Assembly (NCBI RefSeq): GCF_001026695.1
Contig: NZ_LDNB01000002.1
Span: 280,360-344,359, forward strand
From: Neobacillus vireti
GTDB taxonomy: Bacteria > Bacillota > Bacilli > Bacillales > Cytobacillaceae
Reading direction: 5' to 3'
Length of the DNA stretch: 64,000 bases
Shown: piece by piece, positions 25,601 to 35,256 of the stretch
Position numbering within the stretch: position 1 is the first letter of the stretch
Layout: each line of letters opens with the position of its first letter
Made by a program: the position numbers and the translations under genes
Notes under the pieces: generated by a model
Seen by the model: only the letters and a program-made list of their open reading frames with translations
Told to the model about the DNA's origin: nothing
The model's database searches: none

Positions 25601-26080
25601 TTAAGTATATCTTTCGCCTAATTTTTTAAAAATCGGTTTTTGGTATGTCCGCTGGTTTTTTCGTGGATTGGAAGGCGGCTGATCAAAATCTGAGATACCA
25701 GTATAGGTTTGTAATAATGCTTTTGCTGTATTTAGTGAAAGAGTTGCTTTTGGGTTTCTAACATGTCCATCCAATTTACCAAGATGTGGGAGATCGTGGA
25801 AGTCCGTTTTAGTTGGAGGAATATGAAAGGTATATTTTCCACATTCAACGAGTACATCAGATTGCTGTTGACTATTTCTTGGATTTTCAGAAAAATGAAG
25901 ACCTACCTTTTTAGCTTTACCTTCTTCGATTAACTTTTTTAATGATTCTTGTTTTAATTTGTATAAAAATTTGGGGTTCGGTGCTGTTTTCGCATGGCGA
26001 TTCACAATGAAAACTGCTTGAGCGAGGTTTTCGATGGTTAGGTTTACACTTTTAAGGGGGTATTTCTGATCGGCTTTCAA
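25601..26080 (-). CDS. ykyB: YkyB-family protein
   Basis: This 159-aa protein matches the YkyB family, including LTIENLAQAVFIVNRHAKTAPNPKFLYKLK and the central FHDLPHLGKLDG. It is basic, soluble and has no signal peptide. In B. subtilis ykyB lies beside cheV and before the yku genes, and the order is kept here apart from the missing cheV. Start TTG 26080 is preceded by AAGGAGA. Function unknown. Confidence 0.85.
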   Translation of the reverse strand: MKADQKYPLKSVNLTIENLAQAVFIVNRHAKTAPNPKFLYKLKQESLKKLIEEGKAKKVGLHFSENPRNSQQQSDVLVECGKYTFHIPPTKTDFHDLPHLGKLDGHVRNPKATLSLNTAKALLQTYTGISDFDQPPSNPRKNQRTYQKPIFKKLGERYT

Positions 26081-26383
26081 AATATGTTCTCCTTTCTATC
26101 TTTTACAACAAGTACATTATACCTTTATTTCAGGAAAATAGAAATACAACAAAGGATTTTATTGTCTGAAAAGACTTGCAGATTTTTTGGGATTGAAAAT
26201 AATCAATGTAGTATTAGGTTACTAAATTCATTCCATCCAATGAAAGGATAAAAAACTTTAGTGAAATAATCACTATTTTCAATAAATTACTTTCTTTCAA
26301 TTAATTTCATTGTAAAATAGAAATACAAGAATGTAAAAACATTATTGTGAAAACAGGGAACTTTTTCTTTTGAGGATGATAAT
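26081..26383. other. Intergenic region without recognised features
   Basis: This 303-bp AT-rich gap between divergent ykyB and the GGDEF-EAL gene must hold both promoters. I found no convincing promoter pair, operator, RNA structure or repeat in it. Confidence 0.4.
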
Positions 26384-28504
26384 ATGGAATATTTAAATAG
26401 ATTATTAGCTAATGAATTAGAATTAGAAAATACAAGTAACCTCATTCAGAAAATCATGTTTGATATTATTTTTCAACATGTTCAAGACATGGTTTTTGTT
26501 ATGAAGGTGGAAAATGGACCGAAATTTCGGTATTTGTTTGTCAATGAATCAGGGATGAAGAAAGCAAAACTTTCAATTGAAGCTCTTGGAAAGACCCTTC
26601 AAGAAGTTCTTCCTGTGGAAAATGCTAAATCTTTACAACAGAACTATGAGAAATTATTAAGAAAAAAAGAAATAGTCATGTTTGAAGATAAATTCTTCTT
26701 TGAGGGCGGGAGAAAAATTTATGGGGAAACTATTTTAACCCCTGTATATAACGATGAAAAATCAATTAGTTACATCGTTGCCGTAACGAGGGATATTACC
26801 AAATGGTCTATTGAAAAAAATAAAATCATTGAAAGCGAGCAAAAATATCGTTCCATTGTAAATAACAACTTAGACGCGATTTTTATGATAAGCCCAGAAG
26901 GTAAAATTCTTGAAGCTAATCCTGCAGCAGCACTAATGACGGGATATTCGGAAAAACAAATGACCAATAGAAACATATATGATTTGATCATAGGCAAAGA
27001 TTTAGAGAAATTTAAAACGTTATTAGAAAAGACTTGTTCAGGATATGCTCTTGAGTCACTGGATTGCAAAATAATGCATCGCAAAGGAAATCAGCTGATC
27101 GTCCAGATAAAGACGGTTCCCATCGTGGTCCATGAACAAATAAACGGGCTTTATGTCATGTTAAAGGATTTGTCAGACCAGGCTAAAAATATGGAAATGA
27201 TTAGATTTATGGCTTTTCATGACCAGCTAACGGGATTACTTAATAGAAAAGCACTGCATGAACATTTGAATGAACATATCTTTTCGCCGTCCTACAAAAC
27301 AAACGAGTTTGCATTAATCACCATCGATTTGGATCGGTTTAAATTTTTAAATGATACACTTGGTCATTTAGCAGGCGACCAAATATTAAGAAGGGTTTCG
27401 GAACGATTATTGCGGTTTCAAAATGAACATTGTTTTGTTTATCGCGTTGGTGGGGACGAGTTCAATATTTTACTTTTGAATAGCGGAAGCAAGAAGGCCA
27501 ATATATTTGTACGAAAGGTGTTTTCGGCCTTTTCACAATCCTTTTATTTAAATTCCCAAGAATATTTTATTTCGCCAAGTATCGGGATCAGTATGTATCC
27601 AAACGATGGCAAAGATGCTGAAATGCTAATTAAGAATGCGGACGAGGCACTTTATCGTGTGAAGGAAAGAGGGAAGGCGCATTATCAATTTTATCGGACA
27701 GAAATGAATTCTTCTGTCTTTACTAATGTAGTTACCCTAGAGACACATTTACGAAAGGCAATTGATAAAGCTGAACTTAGCTTATATTATCAGCCTCAAG
27801 TAAACACGGAAACTGGAGAGGTGAAAAACTTTGAAGCCCTCCTTCGCTGGAAGGACAGGGAGTTCGGTCACATATCACCAAGTATTTTCATTCCATTGGC
27901 TGAAGATACAGGACTGATTATTTCAATTGGGTATTGGGTTATCGAAAATGCATGCAGGCAAATAAAATCCTGGAATGACAACGGTTACGATGATATCCAT
28001 GTGGCTATTAACATTTCACCAAAGCAATTCCAGCACCCAAACCTTGTTCAGTTTATCCAGTCAATGATTAAAAAATATGATATTCAAGCCTCGTCTTTAG
28101 GAATTGAAATTACAGAAGGTGCCATGAATGATACCAAGGAAACGATTCCTATTCTAAAGAAAGTGAAAGAACTGGGTATTTCTATTTCTGTAGACGATTT
28201 TGGGACGGGGTACTCATCCTTAAATTATATTAAGCAGTTTCCGATTGACGTCTTAAAAATTGATCAGTCCTTTATTAGGGATATCCTGTTGGATGAAAAG
28301 GATGCAGCGATTACATCCACGATCATCCACTTAGGAAAAAGTCTCGGGCTTGAAGTAGTTGCCGAAGGAGTCGAGAATCAAAAACAAGTAGAGTTCCTTT
28401 CGAATGCGGAGTGTTATAAAATTCAAGGCTTTTATTATTCAAAACCGCTTCCCGGTGATGAAATTGAGAAACGATTTTTAGTGAATAATAAGCTAAAGCA
28501 ATAA
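26384..28504 (+). CDS. PAS-PAS-GGDEF-EAL cyclic-di-GMP protein
   Basis: This 706-aa sensor protein has two PAS-like domains (about residues 25-140 and 150-265), a GGDEF diguanylate cyclase domain with an intact GGDEF at 356-360, and an EAL phosphodiesterase domain with intact E484-A-L-L-R, the NISPKQF asparagine region, the EITEG glutamate and DDFGTGYSSL. All catalytic motifs are present, so both synthesis and breakdown of cyclic-di-GMP are possible. No membrane segment is visible, suggesting a cytosolic sensor. Monocistronic with its own terminator. Confidence 0.93.
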   Translation: MEYLNRLLANELELENTSNLIQKIMFDIIFQHVQDMVFVMKVENGPKFRYLFVNESGMKKAKLSIEALGKTLQEVLPVENAKSLQQNYEKLLRKKEIVMFEDKFFFEGGRKIYGETILTPVYNDEKSISYIVAVTRDITKWSIEKNKIIESEQKYRSIVNNNLDAIFMISPEGKILEANPAAALMTGYSEKQMTNRNIYDLIIGKDLEKFKTLLEKTCSGYALESLDCKIMHRKGNQLIVQIKTVPIVVHEQINGLYVMLKDLSDQAKNMEMIRFMAFHDQLTGLLNRKALHEHLNEHIFSPSYKTNEFALITIDLDRFKFLNDTLGHLAGDQILRRVSERLLRFQNEHCFVYRVGGDEFNILLLNSGSKKANIFVRKVFSAFSQSFYLNSQEYFISPSIGISMYPNDGKDAEMLIKNADEALYRVKERGKAHYQFYRTEMNSSVFTNVVTLETHLRKAIDKAELSLYYQPQVNTETGEVKNFEALLRWKDREFGHISPSIFIPLAEDTGLIISIGYWVIENACRQIKSWNDNGYDDIHVAINISPKQFQHPNLVQFIQSMIKKYDIQASSLGIEITEGAMNDTKETIPILKKVKELGISISVDDFGTGYSSLNYIKQFPIDVLKIDQSFIRDILLDEKDAAITSTIIHLGKSLGLEVVAEGVENQKQVEFLSNAECYKIQGFYYSKPLPGDEIEKRFLVNNKLKQ

Positions 28505-28513
28505 TCACAAAGC

Positions 28514-28548
28514 AAAAATCCTTATCAACTGTGATAAGGATTTTTTTA
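28514..28548. terminator. Bidirectional terminator
   Basis: AAAAATCCTTATCA and TGATAAGGATTTTT form a perfect stem with a 4-base loop between convergent genes. Confidence 0.9.
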
Positions 28549-29415
28549 ACCAGAATTTAAGGTGAAGATGGTTAATTCCGGTACTGCCATAAAGCGAAAC
28601 GGAAGCCGGGTTGTGCCAATTCCTCTGTTTACATAGAGGGTTAACGGGTCGTCATCTCCAATTGTATAAAGCCCTTCAGGATAATTTCTTGCAAATGGCG
28701 GCTTGACAAGCGCTCCAATAAAGGGAATCTTTACCTGTCCGCCGTGACTATGTCCACTAATTTGCCAGTGGATTGGATAATTAGCGGCATCATCAGCAAG
28801 ATCAGGGGCATGTGATAATAAAATGGTAAATCGATGATCAGGCACATTTTTCAGAGCCAAAGGCAAATCAGGTTTCCCTAACATCGCATCATCAATTCCA
28901 AGCAGATAGATGCTGCCGCCGTCTTTTCGTTTTATTGCTGTCGATTCATTGAGAAGAACGGTGAAATTCGTGCTTTCCATAATATTTCGGTAAATTTCGG
29001 AACCATAGCCACCGTGGTCATGGTTGCCAAAAATGCAGAATTTCCCGAATGGGGCGTGTAACTGTTCCAACATAGGTACTAGTTGATTCATTTCCCTATA
29101 TTTGTTCGGCTCGTCCATTAAATCACCGGTAAATAAAATAATATCAGGCTGAAGTTTATTGATTTTATTAATTAACTTTTTAAATTGGGTAAGATTGTAA
29201 TGAAACCCCAGATGGGTATCGCTAAATTGAACTATTTTCATTCCATCAAAGCTTTTAGGGATTAATGGATGTTTGATTTGCTGCTTCTTAATATCGAGTA
29301 GTGTAGGCTCAATTCGATTGGCATAAAAGTAGCCTCCCGAGCTCAACCCGAAAACAGTAAGAATGGATCCAAATGCTCGTTTCAGGAACCTTCTCCTCGT
29401 CAGTTTATCTGCCAT
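28546..29415 (-). CDS. ykuE: Tat-exported metallophosphoesterase YkuE
   Basis: This 289-aa protein has a twin-arginine signal (RRRFLKRAFGSILTVFGLSS, from about residue 7) and a calcineurin-like phosphoesterase domain with all metal motifs: FSDTHLG, FTGDLMD, GNHDHGG, LSHAPD and SGHSHGGQ. It is a secreted or wall-associated, two-metal phosphoesterase. B. subtilis YkuE is a known Tat substrate. It is convergent with the GGDEF-EAL gene and divergent from ykuI. Confidence 0.92.
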   Translation of the reverse strand: MADKLTRRRFLKRAFGSILTVFGLSSGGYFYANRIEPTLLDIKKQQIKHPLIPKSFDGMKIVQFSDTHLGFHYNLTQFKKLINKINKLQPDIILFTGDLMDEPNKYREMNQLVPMLEQLHAPFGKFCIFGNHDHGGYGSEIYRNIMESTNFTVLLNESTAIKRKDGGSIYLLGIDDAMLGKPDLPLALKNVPDHRFTILLSHAPDLADDAANYPIHWQISGHSHGGQVKIPFIGALVKPPFARNYPEGLYTIGDDDPLTLYVNRGIGTTRLPFRFMAVPELTIFTLNSG

Positions 29416-29696
29416 TTTTTCCCCCAGCCTTATCTTTTTTCTATCTATAAAATAAATGAGTCCATAAGTATTTTCGTTAAAAACAGCCTATATTGCAAGA
29501 GAAAAGTTCATTAATAGTTTATTATTCGAAAAAAGAAAAAATGCTAAAAAACCAGCCCATAATATAAGGGCTCAGCCTTCAATTATGTGTGGATGTGATT
29601 GTATCCTTCAAGCTATAATGGTATCCTTTAGGAAAAGAACGAGAAGCTTGAGTGAAGCGTATCCTATAATGAGAAAAAATTTTTGGAGGTACTTGG

Positions 29697-30908
29697 ATGG
29701 ATGCATTGGAAATCCTATCGGATCTTGAAAATTGTTTTCCGTATTTTCAACCGATTTTTAGTGCCGATGAACAACGTGTAATTGCCTATGAGGTACTGGG
29801 AAGGTATCAATCGAAGGGCGATATTATAAGCTTAGGTCCCTTTTTTCAGGATGACCAAATTCCTGATGAATACAAATTTGAAGTGGATTTGCTGTTAGTA
29901 AATATGGCTCTAGAAAAAGCACTTGAGCTGAATGAGGACGTTAATATTTTTTTAAATCGTAATGCAGAGCTATTAATGTATCGGAACGGCGAACCATTTT
30001 TACAGGAGCTTTTAGCATTTGAAGCAAGAGGATTAAGTTTAAAGCGGATTGTTCTTGAAATATCCGACCGGAACTACCACGGTGATTTGGATCAATTCGA
30101 TCATCTGCTGCAATATTACCGGACATATGGTATAAAGATTGCCATAGCCGGTATTGATAATGAAAGTCTTTATTTTGAACGAATCGGGCAGCTCGAACCG
30201 GATATTTTGAAAATTAATCTTCAGGCATTGAAATCCACGGCAACGGCGGTAAATTTTAATGATGTTTTATTTTCTTTGTCACTTTTGGCAAGGAAAATCG
30301 GGGCGGCGCTTTTGTTTGAAAATATTGAAATGAGTTATCAGCTTCAGTTTGCATGGAAAAACGGCGGCCGCTATTATCAGGGGTATTATTTACATCCTCC
30401 TTCTAGCGAGTTCGTTGAACGGGATCTGTTAAGACAGCGCTTAAAAGAAAAATTTCATGACTTTATTTCCTATGAAAAGAGAAAATTAGAAGCTGTTTTT
30501 ACTACAACAGAATATTTTCATGCTAAGGTTCAGGAATTGGTTTTCAAAAATAAAAAAGGCGGCTACGAAGAATTATTTCAGGTGTTAATAAGGGAAATGG
30601 ACCAAATTGCTTTCCGCATGTATGTTTGCGACGGGGATGGATTTCAAAAGTCAGCCAATATCTTTAAGGGTCAGAACGGCTGGATAACACAATCTGAATA
30701 TCTGAATAAAAATTGGAGCTGGCGTCCTTATTTTTTGGAAAATATCATCAAAATGCGTCACGAACAAAAGGGAATCCTTTCTGATTTGTATTGTGATATT
30801 GAAACGGGAGAGACAATCCGAACTTTTTCATTTCCAATGAACGGTAATGAATATTTATTTATCGATTTAAGCTATCAGTATTTATTCGAACACGACCAAT
30901 TACTTTAA
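29697..30908 (+). CDS. ykuI: YkuI, EAL-domain protein
   Basis: This 403-aa protein has an N-terminal EAL-type domain (about 1-260) and the C-terminal PAS-like YkuI_C domain. The motif reads E32-V-L-G-R instead of EALLR. The double-aspartate motif of active EAL enzymes is reduced to IAGIDNESLYF, while LKINL keeps the lysine. B. subtilis YkuI binds cyclic-di-GMP with little or no hydrolysis, so a receptor role is likely here too. ATG 29697 follows GGAGG. It is followed by a terminator. Confidence 0.9.
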   Translation: MDALEILSDLENCFPYFQPIFSADEQRVIAYEVLGRYQSKGDIISLGPFFQDDQIPDEYKFEVDLLLVNMALEKALELNEDVNIFLNRNAELLMYRNGEPFLQELLAFEARGLSLKRIVLEISDRNYHGDLDQFDHLLQYYRTYGIKIAIAGIDNESLYFERIGQLEPDILKINLQALKSTATAVNFNDVLFSLSLLARKIGAALLFENIEMSYQLQFAWKNGGRYYQGYYLHPPSSEFVERDLLRQRLKEKFHDFISYEKRKLEAVFTTTEYFHAKVQELVFKNKKGGYEELFQVLIREMDQIAFRMYVCDGDGFQKSANIFKGQNGWITQSEYLNKNWSWRPYFLENIIKMRHEQKGILSDLYCDIETGETIRTFSFPMNGNEYLFIDLSYQYLFEHDQLL

Positions 30909-30945
30909 GTATGCACCAGCATAGAAAGATTCACTATATTATTGC

Positions 30946-30972
30946 AGGTCTCATGCCGATGGGACCTTTTTT
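30946..30972 (+). terminator. Terminator of ykuI
   Basis: AGGTCTCAT and ATGGGACCT pair (one G-T) and are followed by six T residues. Confidence 0.8.
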
Positions 30973-31168
30973 ATATACAAAATAGAAAAAAATAGCTAAT
31001 TTTTTCATTTTTACTTGGACAAATGGGGAGCGTTATTTTATTCTTTTAATATTGGCATAAAAAATTCTAATGAAAAATTTAAAAAAAGAATCACATTAGG
31101 ATAGAAATATGACAAATGAGAAACATAAATGTAGATAGTTTGTTTGTGTTTAAAAGGAGGATAAACCT

Positions 31169-31405
31169 ATGTCACAGCTTCAAGGCATATTAACAAGATT
31201 AAAAAACCTGCAGGAACAATCAAATAGTGGTGAGCCAGCCCAACGCTATTTCGAGGTAAATGGAGAAAGAAAGTGTCAAGTAACATTTCATCCGAAAACC
31301 GAAACATTTGAATTAGAAATATACAACGAGAAGGAAAAACCTAAAAAATATCAATTTGATAATATTGATATGATTACCATCGAAATTTTTGATTTGATTC
31401 AATAG
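31169..31405 (+). CDS. ykuJ: YkuJ-family protein
   Basis: A 78-aa soluble protein of the YkuJ family: MSQLQGILTRLKNLQEQ helix, then a beta-rich part (RYFEVNGERKCQVTFHPKTETFELEIYNE). ATG 31169 follows AAAGGAGG. It sits between ykuI and darB as in B. subtilis, but ykuK, which normally lies next, is absent. Function unknown. Confidence 0.85.
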   Translation: MSQLQGILTRLKNLQEQSNSGEPAQRYFEVNGERKCQVTFHPKTETFELEIYNEKEKPKKYQFDNIDMITIEIFDLIQ

Positions 31406-31432
31406 GGACCTTATGGGTTCCTTTCTTTTTAC
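31405..31432 (+). terminator. Probable terminator of ykuJ
   Basis: AGGGACC and GGTTCCT arms around TTATG, followed by a pyrimidine-rich run with T residues. Confidence 0.55.
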
Positions 31433-31520
31433 CTAAAGAGGTGTGAAAAGTTAACCCAGACTCCCGAAAACTATGATAGAATATGTCTGAAGGAAAACAA
31501 ATATTAGGGAGTTTTCGGCG

Positions 31521-31964
31521 ATGATCAGTCTTCCCAGTGGAGAGTTTTTGGAATTAACGATAAAAGAATTAATGATATCATCAGAGCGGGTTGCACATGT
31601 GCAAATTGGAAACAATCTTGAGCATGCCTTATTGGTGCTGACGAAAAGTGGATATACAGCTATACCTGTCTTAGATCCAGATTACAAGCTCCATGGGTTA
31701 ATTAGTACACCCATTATTATGGATTCTATACTAGGTCTTGAGAGAATTGAATTTGAACAACTTGAAAACAAACGTGTTGAAGAGGTCATGAAAAGCTCGA
31801 TTCCACGTATTAAAATTTCAGCGTCAATTATTACCTGCCTTGAATTACTTGTTAGCCATCCGTTTCTTTGTGTTGAAACAGAAGATGGATTTTTTGCAGG
31901 AATTTTGCCGAGGAGCACAGTATTAAATCAAGTAAATAAAATTGTTAAAAGGTTTAAAAAATAG
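31521..31964 (+). CDS. darB: Cyclic-di-AMP receptor DarB (CBS-domain protein)
   Basis: This 147-aa protein has two CBS motifs (about residues 12-70 and 85-140) and matches YkuL/DarB, also called CbpB. In B. subtilis it binds cyclic-di-AMP; the free form binds and stimulates the (p)ppGpp synthetase Rel and pyruvate carboxylase. The pieces GYTAIPVLDPDYKLHGLIS and HPFLCVETEDGFFAGILPRS are typical of the family. It is a separate transcription unit with a good terminator. The pyruvate carboxylase gene is not at its usual place next to ftsW in this window. Confidence 0.88.
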   Translation: MISLPSGEFLELTIKELMISSERVAHVQIGNNLEHALLVLTKSGYTAIPVLDPDYKLHGLISTPIIMDSILGLERIEFEQLENKRVEEVMKSSIPRIKISASIITCLELLVSHPFLCVETEDGFFAGILPRSTVLNQVNKIVKRFKK

Positions 31965-31975
31965 AAAATAACTTT

Positions 31976-32003
31976 AGCTCCCGAAAAGGGAGCTGTATTT
32001 TTT
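31976..32003 (+). terminator. Terminator of darB
   Basis: AGCTCCC and GGGAGCT around GAAAA, followed by T residues. Confidence 0.8.
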
Positions 32004-32041
32004 AATAAGAAAAGAAACGGTTTTTTTGAAGGAGGTTTCTC

Positions 32042-32929
32042 TTGTCCTCATTATCAGAATTTCAATTATTATCCGTTTTAGCCCAGGAAATGAATATGCG
32101 CAAAGCCTCGGAACGGCTATTTGTCTCACAGCCAGCCCTGTCACAGCGTTTACAGACGATTGAAAAAGACTGGGGTACAAAGCTATTTATCCGCTCGCAA
32201 AAAGGTCTGGCACTAACTCCTGCAGGTGAACATGTAATTGATTTTGTAAACGACGTGATCAAAAAACAGGAGAAGGTTCGTGAAACCATTTATTCTCTGC
32301 AATCCGGGGTGTCAGGCACCTTAAAAATCGCGGTAGCTTCAATTGTCGGCCAGAATTGGCTTCCACAGGTTCTCAAGCAGTTTATTGATAAGTATCCGCA
32401 GGCGAAAATTTCTCTGGTGACGGGGTGGAGCAGCGAAATCCTTAAATGCTTATACGATGACCAGGTCCATATCGGAATTATTCGTGGAACCCCTGACTGG
32501 AAAGGCGTAAAGGTACATCTCTTTAACGACCCGCTTTATTTAGTCGATAGGGAAATCACTAAGCCTGAAGAGGTTTTAAATACCGACCGCCCGTTTATTC
32601 AATTTAAAAGTGATTCGAATTATTACCAGGAGATTCAAGATTGGTGGATGCGGAACTTTAAAACATCACCGAAGAGAACGGTTGTTGTCGATCAAATTGA
32701 GACGTGTAAACAGATGGCCTTTAATGGAATAGGCTACGCTATTTTACCCGCGATAACGTTAACCAAAACGGAACGGGATATTTTTAAAATACCGCTTGTT
32801 GATGAGAATAACGAACCGCTAAAACGTGACACATGGCTGCTTGGTTATGAATCTGCCTTTCAATTAAAGCAAGTTCAGGCATTTGTGGAATTAATCAAAG
32901 AATATATCGCTGAATCTTCTGAAGAGTAA
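32042..32929 (+). CDS. ccpC: LysR-family regulator CcpC
   Basis: This 295-aa LysR regulator has the N-terminal helix-turn-helix (MRKASERLFVSQPALSQRLQTIE, about residues 17-40) and a periplasmic-binding-like effector domain. Location between darB and dapH and its sequence point to CcpC, the citrate-responsive repressor/activator of citB, citZ and its own gene in Bacillus. Translation begins at TTG 32042 after a strong GAAGGAGG. The assignment rests mostly on synteny. Confidence 0.85.
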   Translation: MSSLSEFQLLSVLAQEMNMRKASERLFVSQPALSQRLQTIEKDWGTKLFIRSQKGLALTPAGEHVIDFVNDVIKKQEKVRETIYSLQSGVSGTLKIAVASIVGQNWLPQVLKQFIDKYPQAKISLVTGWSSEILKCLYDDQVHIGIIRGTPDWKGVKVHLFNDPLYLVDREITKPEEVLNTDRPFIQFKSDSNYYQEIQDWWMRNFKTSPKRTVVVDQIETCKQMAFNGIGYAILPAITLTKTERDIFKIPLVDENNEPLKRDTWLLGYESAFQLKQVQAFVELIKEYIAESSEE

Positions 32930-33002
32930 GGTTGATTTTTCTTGTTTTCAGTTCTTTTGTTTGTTAAAGTATTTTCTAGTACATATTTAGGGGGTTTATC
33001 AT

Positions 33003-33713
33003 ATGAAAATGATGGATGCAAATGAAATTATATCTTTTATTCAAAATAGTAAAAAGTCAACGCCGGTTAAGGTTTATGTTAAAGGTGAATTAGCAGGAAT
33101 TGACTTCGGAAGCAATGCAAAAACGTTTATTAATGGAAATACAGGTGTTGTTTTTGGTGAATGGTCTGAAATCAATGCTGTCTTAGAAGCAAATAACGAA
33201 AAAGTGGAAGATTTTGTAGTGGAAAACGACCGCCGTAATTCAGCGATTCCATTATTAGATACTAAACATACTAATGCCCGGATTGAGCCAGGTGTGATTA
33301 TTCGTGATCAAGTTGAAATTGGCGACAATGCCGTCATTATGATGGGCGCTGTGATCAATATTGGCGCTGTGATCGGTGAGAAAACAATGATTGATATGGG
33401 CGCTGTCCTTGGCGGCAGAGCAACAGTCGGTAAGAACTGCCATATCGGTGCAGGAACCGTTTTAGCAGGCGTAATTGAACCGCCATCTGCACAGCCGGTA
33501 ATCATTGAAGATGACGTGCTAATTGGTGCCAACGCAGTTGTTCTTGAAGGAGTAAGGGTAGGAACCGGTTCTGTTGTTGCTGCTGGGGCGGTTGTAACAA
33601 AAGACGTAGAGCCATTTACAGTCGTTGCGGGAACTCCTGCTAAAAAAATCAAAGATATTGACGAAAAGACAAAGTCAAAAACAGAAATCATGCAAGAACT
33701 TAGACAATTATAA
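33003..33713 (+). CDS. dapH: Tetrahydrodipicolinate N-acetyltransferase DapH
   Basis: DapH acetylates tetrahydrodipicolinate in the acetylase branch of lysine and meso-diaminopimelate synthesis. The 236-aa protein has a small alpha/beta N-terminal domain and a left-handed beta-helix built of hexapeptide repeats (about residues 90-205: [40 protein letters not shown]). The length is that of Bacillus DapH. A terminator and a MITE-like element separate it from dapL, which in B. subtilis follows directly. Confidence 0.95.
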   Translation: MKMMDANEIISFIQNSKKSTPVKVYVKGELAGIDFGSNAKTFINGNTGVVFGEWSEINAVLEANNEKVEDFVVENDRRNSAIPLLDTKHTNARIEPGVIIRDQVEIGDNAVIMMGAVINIGAVIGEKTMIDMGAVLGGRATVGKNCHIGAGTVLAGVIEPPSAQPVIIEDDVLIGANAVVLEGVRVGTGSVVAAGAVVTKDVEPFTVVAGTPAKKIKDIDEKTKSKTEIMQELRQL

Positions 33714-33723
33714 GCAGTAAGCA

Positions 33724-33752
33724 AAAGCGTGGATCATTTCCACGCTTCTTTT
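33724..33752 (+). terminator. Terminator of dapH
   Basis: AAGCGTGGA and TCCACGCTT around a short loop, followed by TCTTTT. It would reduce read-through from dapH into dapL. Confidence 0.8.
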
Positions 33753-33760
33753 ATAGAAAA

Positions 33761-33947
33761 AGCCGTGTTAAAGAACATTGTTGATTTTGAGCACAATGTT
33801 GATTGTAGTGGAAGGCGCGAGACTCCTGCGGGAGCAGCGGGACAGGTGAGACCCCGCAGGCGCGCAATTCGCCGAGGAGGCTCACCGCCCGCCCCGCGGA
33901 AAGCGAAGCGCCTGGAACGGAGATCAACATTCACTTTTAACATAACC
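33761..33947 (+). repeat. MITE-like element, family A, copy between dapH and dapL
   Basis: A 187-bp copy of the family. Ends are AGCCGTGTTAAA and TTTTAACATAACC, decayed versions of the terminal inverted repeat. Inside are AATGTTGATT/ATCAACATT inner repeats, CTCCTGCGGGAG, and the GC-rich block with GGCGCGCAATTCGCC. The flanking octamers (ATAGAAAA, TATAAATA) do not match, so this is probably an old insertion. It ends about 8 bp before the dapL ribosome site, leaving almost no original promoter sequence. ORFs through it are spurious. Confidence 0.85.
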
Positions 33948-33968
33948 TATAAATAAGGAGGAGTATAG

Positions 33969-35093
33969 ATGAACCCTTTGGTCAAAATTCGCCGTGACCT
34001 CCATCAAATTCCCGAAATCGGCTTTCAAGAATTTAAGACACAAGCCTACATATTTTCTTACCTAGAGTCATTAACTCAAGAGCGGATTACAATTAAAAAA
34101 TGGAAGACAGGCTTGCTGGTTAAGGTTCATGGTTTAAATCCAAGAAAAACAATTGGGTATAGGACAGATATAGATGGTCTCCCCATTAGTGAACAAACAG
34201 GCTTGCCTTTTTCGTCTATACATGAGGCAAGGATGCATGCCTGCGGGCATGATTTTCACATGAGCATTGCTCTCGGGGTCTTAACCTATTTTGTAGATAA
34301 TCCTATTATCGACGATATAATCTTTGTTTTCCAGCCTGCTGAAGAAGGGCCAGGCGGTGCAGAAGCCATGCTGAAATCGTCTGAAATGCGGGAATGGATG
34401 CCCGATATGATTTTCGCTCTTCATATTGCCCCGGAATATCCTGTAGGAACTATTGCTGTGAAAGAAGGCTTATTATTTGCCAACACCTCTGAATTGTTCA
34501 TTGATTTAAAAGGCAAGGGAGGGCACGCAGCTTACCCGCACCAAACGAACGATATGGTGATTGCTGCCTGCACGCTCGTTAATCAGCTCCAAACGATTAT
34601 TTCTAGGAATGTCGATCCATTAGATAGTGCGGTAATTACCATCGGGAAAATTACCGGGGGTACAGTCCAAAATATTATCGCAGAGAAAGCAAGACTGGAA
34701 GGAACAATTCGGACATTATCACCAGAATCAATGGGTAAGGTCAAGCACCGGATTGAAGCATTAGTGAAAGGAATCGAGACTGGCTATGAATGTAATGCGG
34801 TCATCGACTACGGTTCAATGTACCACCAAGTATATAATACAAAGTCAATTACAAAAGACTTTATAAATTATATACAGCAGGAGTTAGATGTAAAGGTAAT
34901 AGAATGCAGGGAAGCGATGACGGGAGAAGATTTTGGATATATGCTCAAGGAAATTCCAGGACTGATGTTTTGGCTTGGTGTCGAATCACCCTTCGGACTT
35001 CATCATGCTAAATTATCTCCAAATGAAGCCGCAATTGACGTTGCTGTAAATGTAATGACCAGCTATATTTCCTTTAAAGGGAATGAAGAGTAA
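33969..35093 (+). CDS. dapL: N-acetyl-diaminopimelate deacetylase DapL
   Basis: This 374-aa M20-family metallopeptidase removes acetate from N-acetyl-LL-diaminopimelate. Metal-site motifs are present: [11 protein letters not shown] (about residue 65), [10 protein letters not shown] (about 94-103) and [12 protein letters not shown] (about 122-133). ATG 33969 follows AAGGAGGAG. Together with dapH and patA it gives the acetylated route to meso-diaminopimelate for wall and spore dipicolinate synthesis. Because a terminator and a MITE-like repeat lie upstream, it either has a promoter in the repeat or depends on read-through. Confidence 0.95.
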   Translation: MNPLVKIRRDLHQIPEIGFQEFKTQAYIFSYLESLTQERITIKKWKTGLLVKVHGLNPRKTIGYRTDIDGLPISEQTGLPFSSIHEARMHACGHDFHMSIALGVLTYFVDNPIIDDIIFVFQPAEEGPGGAEAMLKSSEMREWMPDMIFALHIAPEYPVGTIAVKEGLLFANTSELFIDLKGKGGHAAYPHQTNDMVIAACTLVNQLQTIISRNVDPLDSAVITIGKITGGTVQNIIAEKARLEGTIRTLSPESMGKVKHRIEALVKGIETGYECNAVIDYGSMYHQVYNTKSITKDFINYIQQELDVKVIECREAMTGEDFGYMLKEIPGLMFWLGVESPFGLHHAKLSPNEAAIDVAVNVMTSYISFKGNEE

Positions 35094-35256
35094 GGAAGCT
35101 ATTTTATTTGGTTCCTCTGGTTAATTATGCTAAAATGAGAGAGAATTAACGGAAGATTGTTACATATTGTCGTTTATTCTTATGTGAAATAGGTAAAACT
35201 TATGTAGGGGCAAATGAGAATGGCTATTTAAATTAATTATCATGGAGGGATTTGTA

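Noticed and set aside
33729-33956. ORFs on both strands rich in Arg, Pro and Ala
   Set aside because: They lie in the GC-rich core of a family A repeat; the same frames appear at 47772-48320 and 50041-50223. They have no ribosome sites and reflect the repeat sequence.
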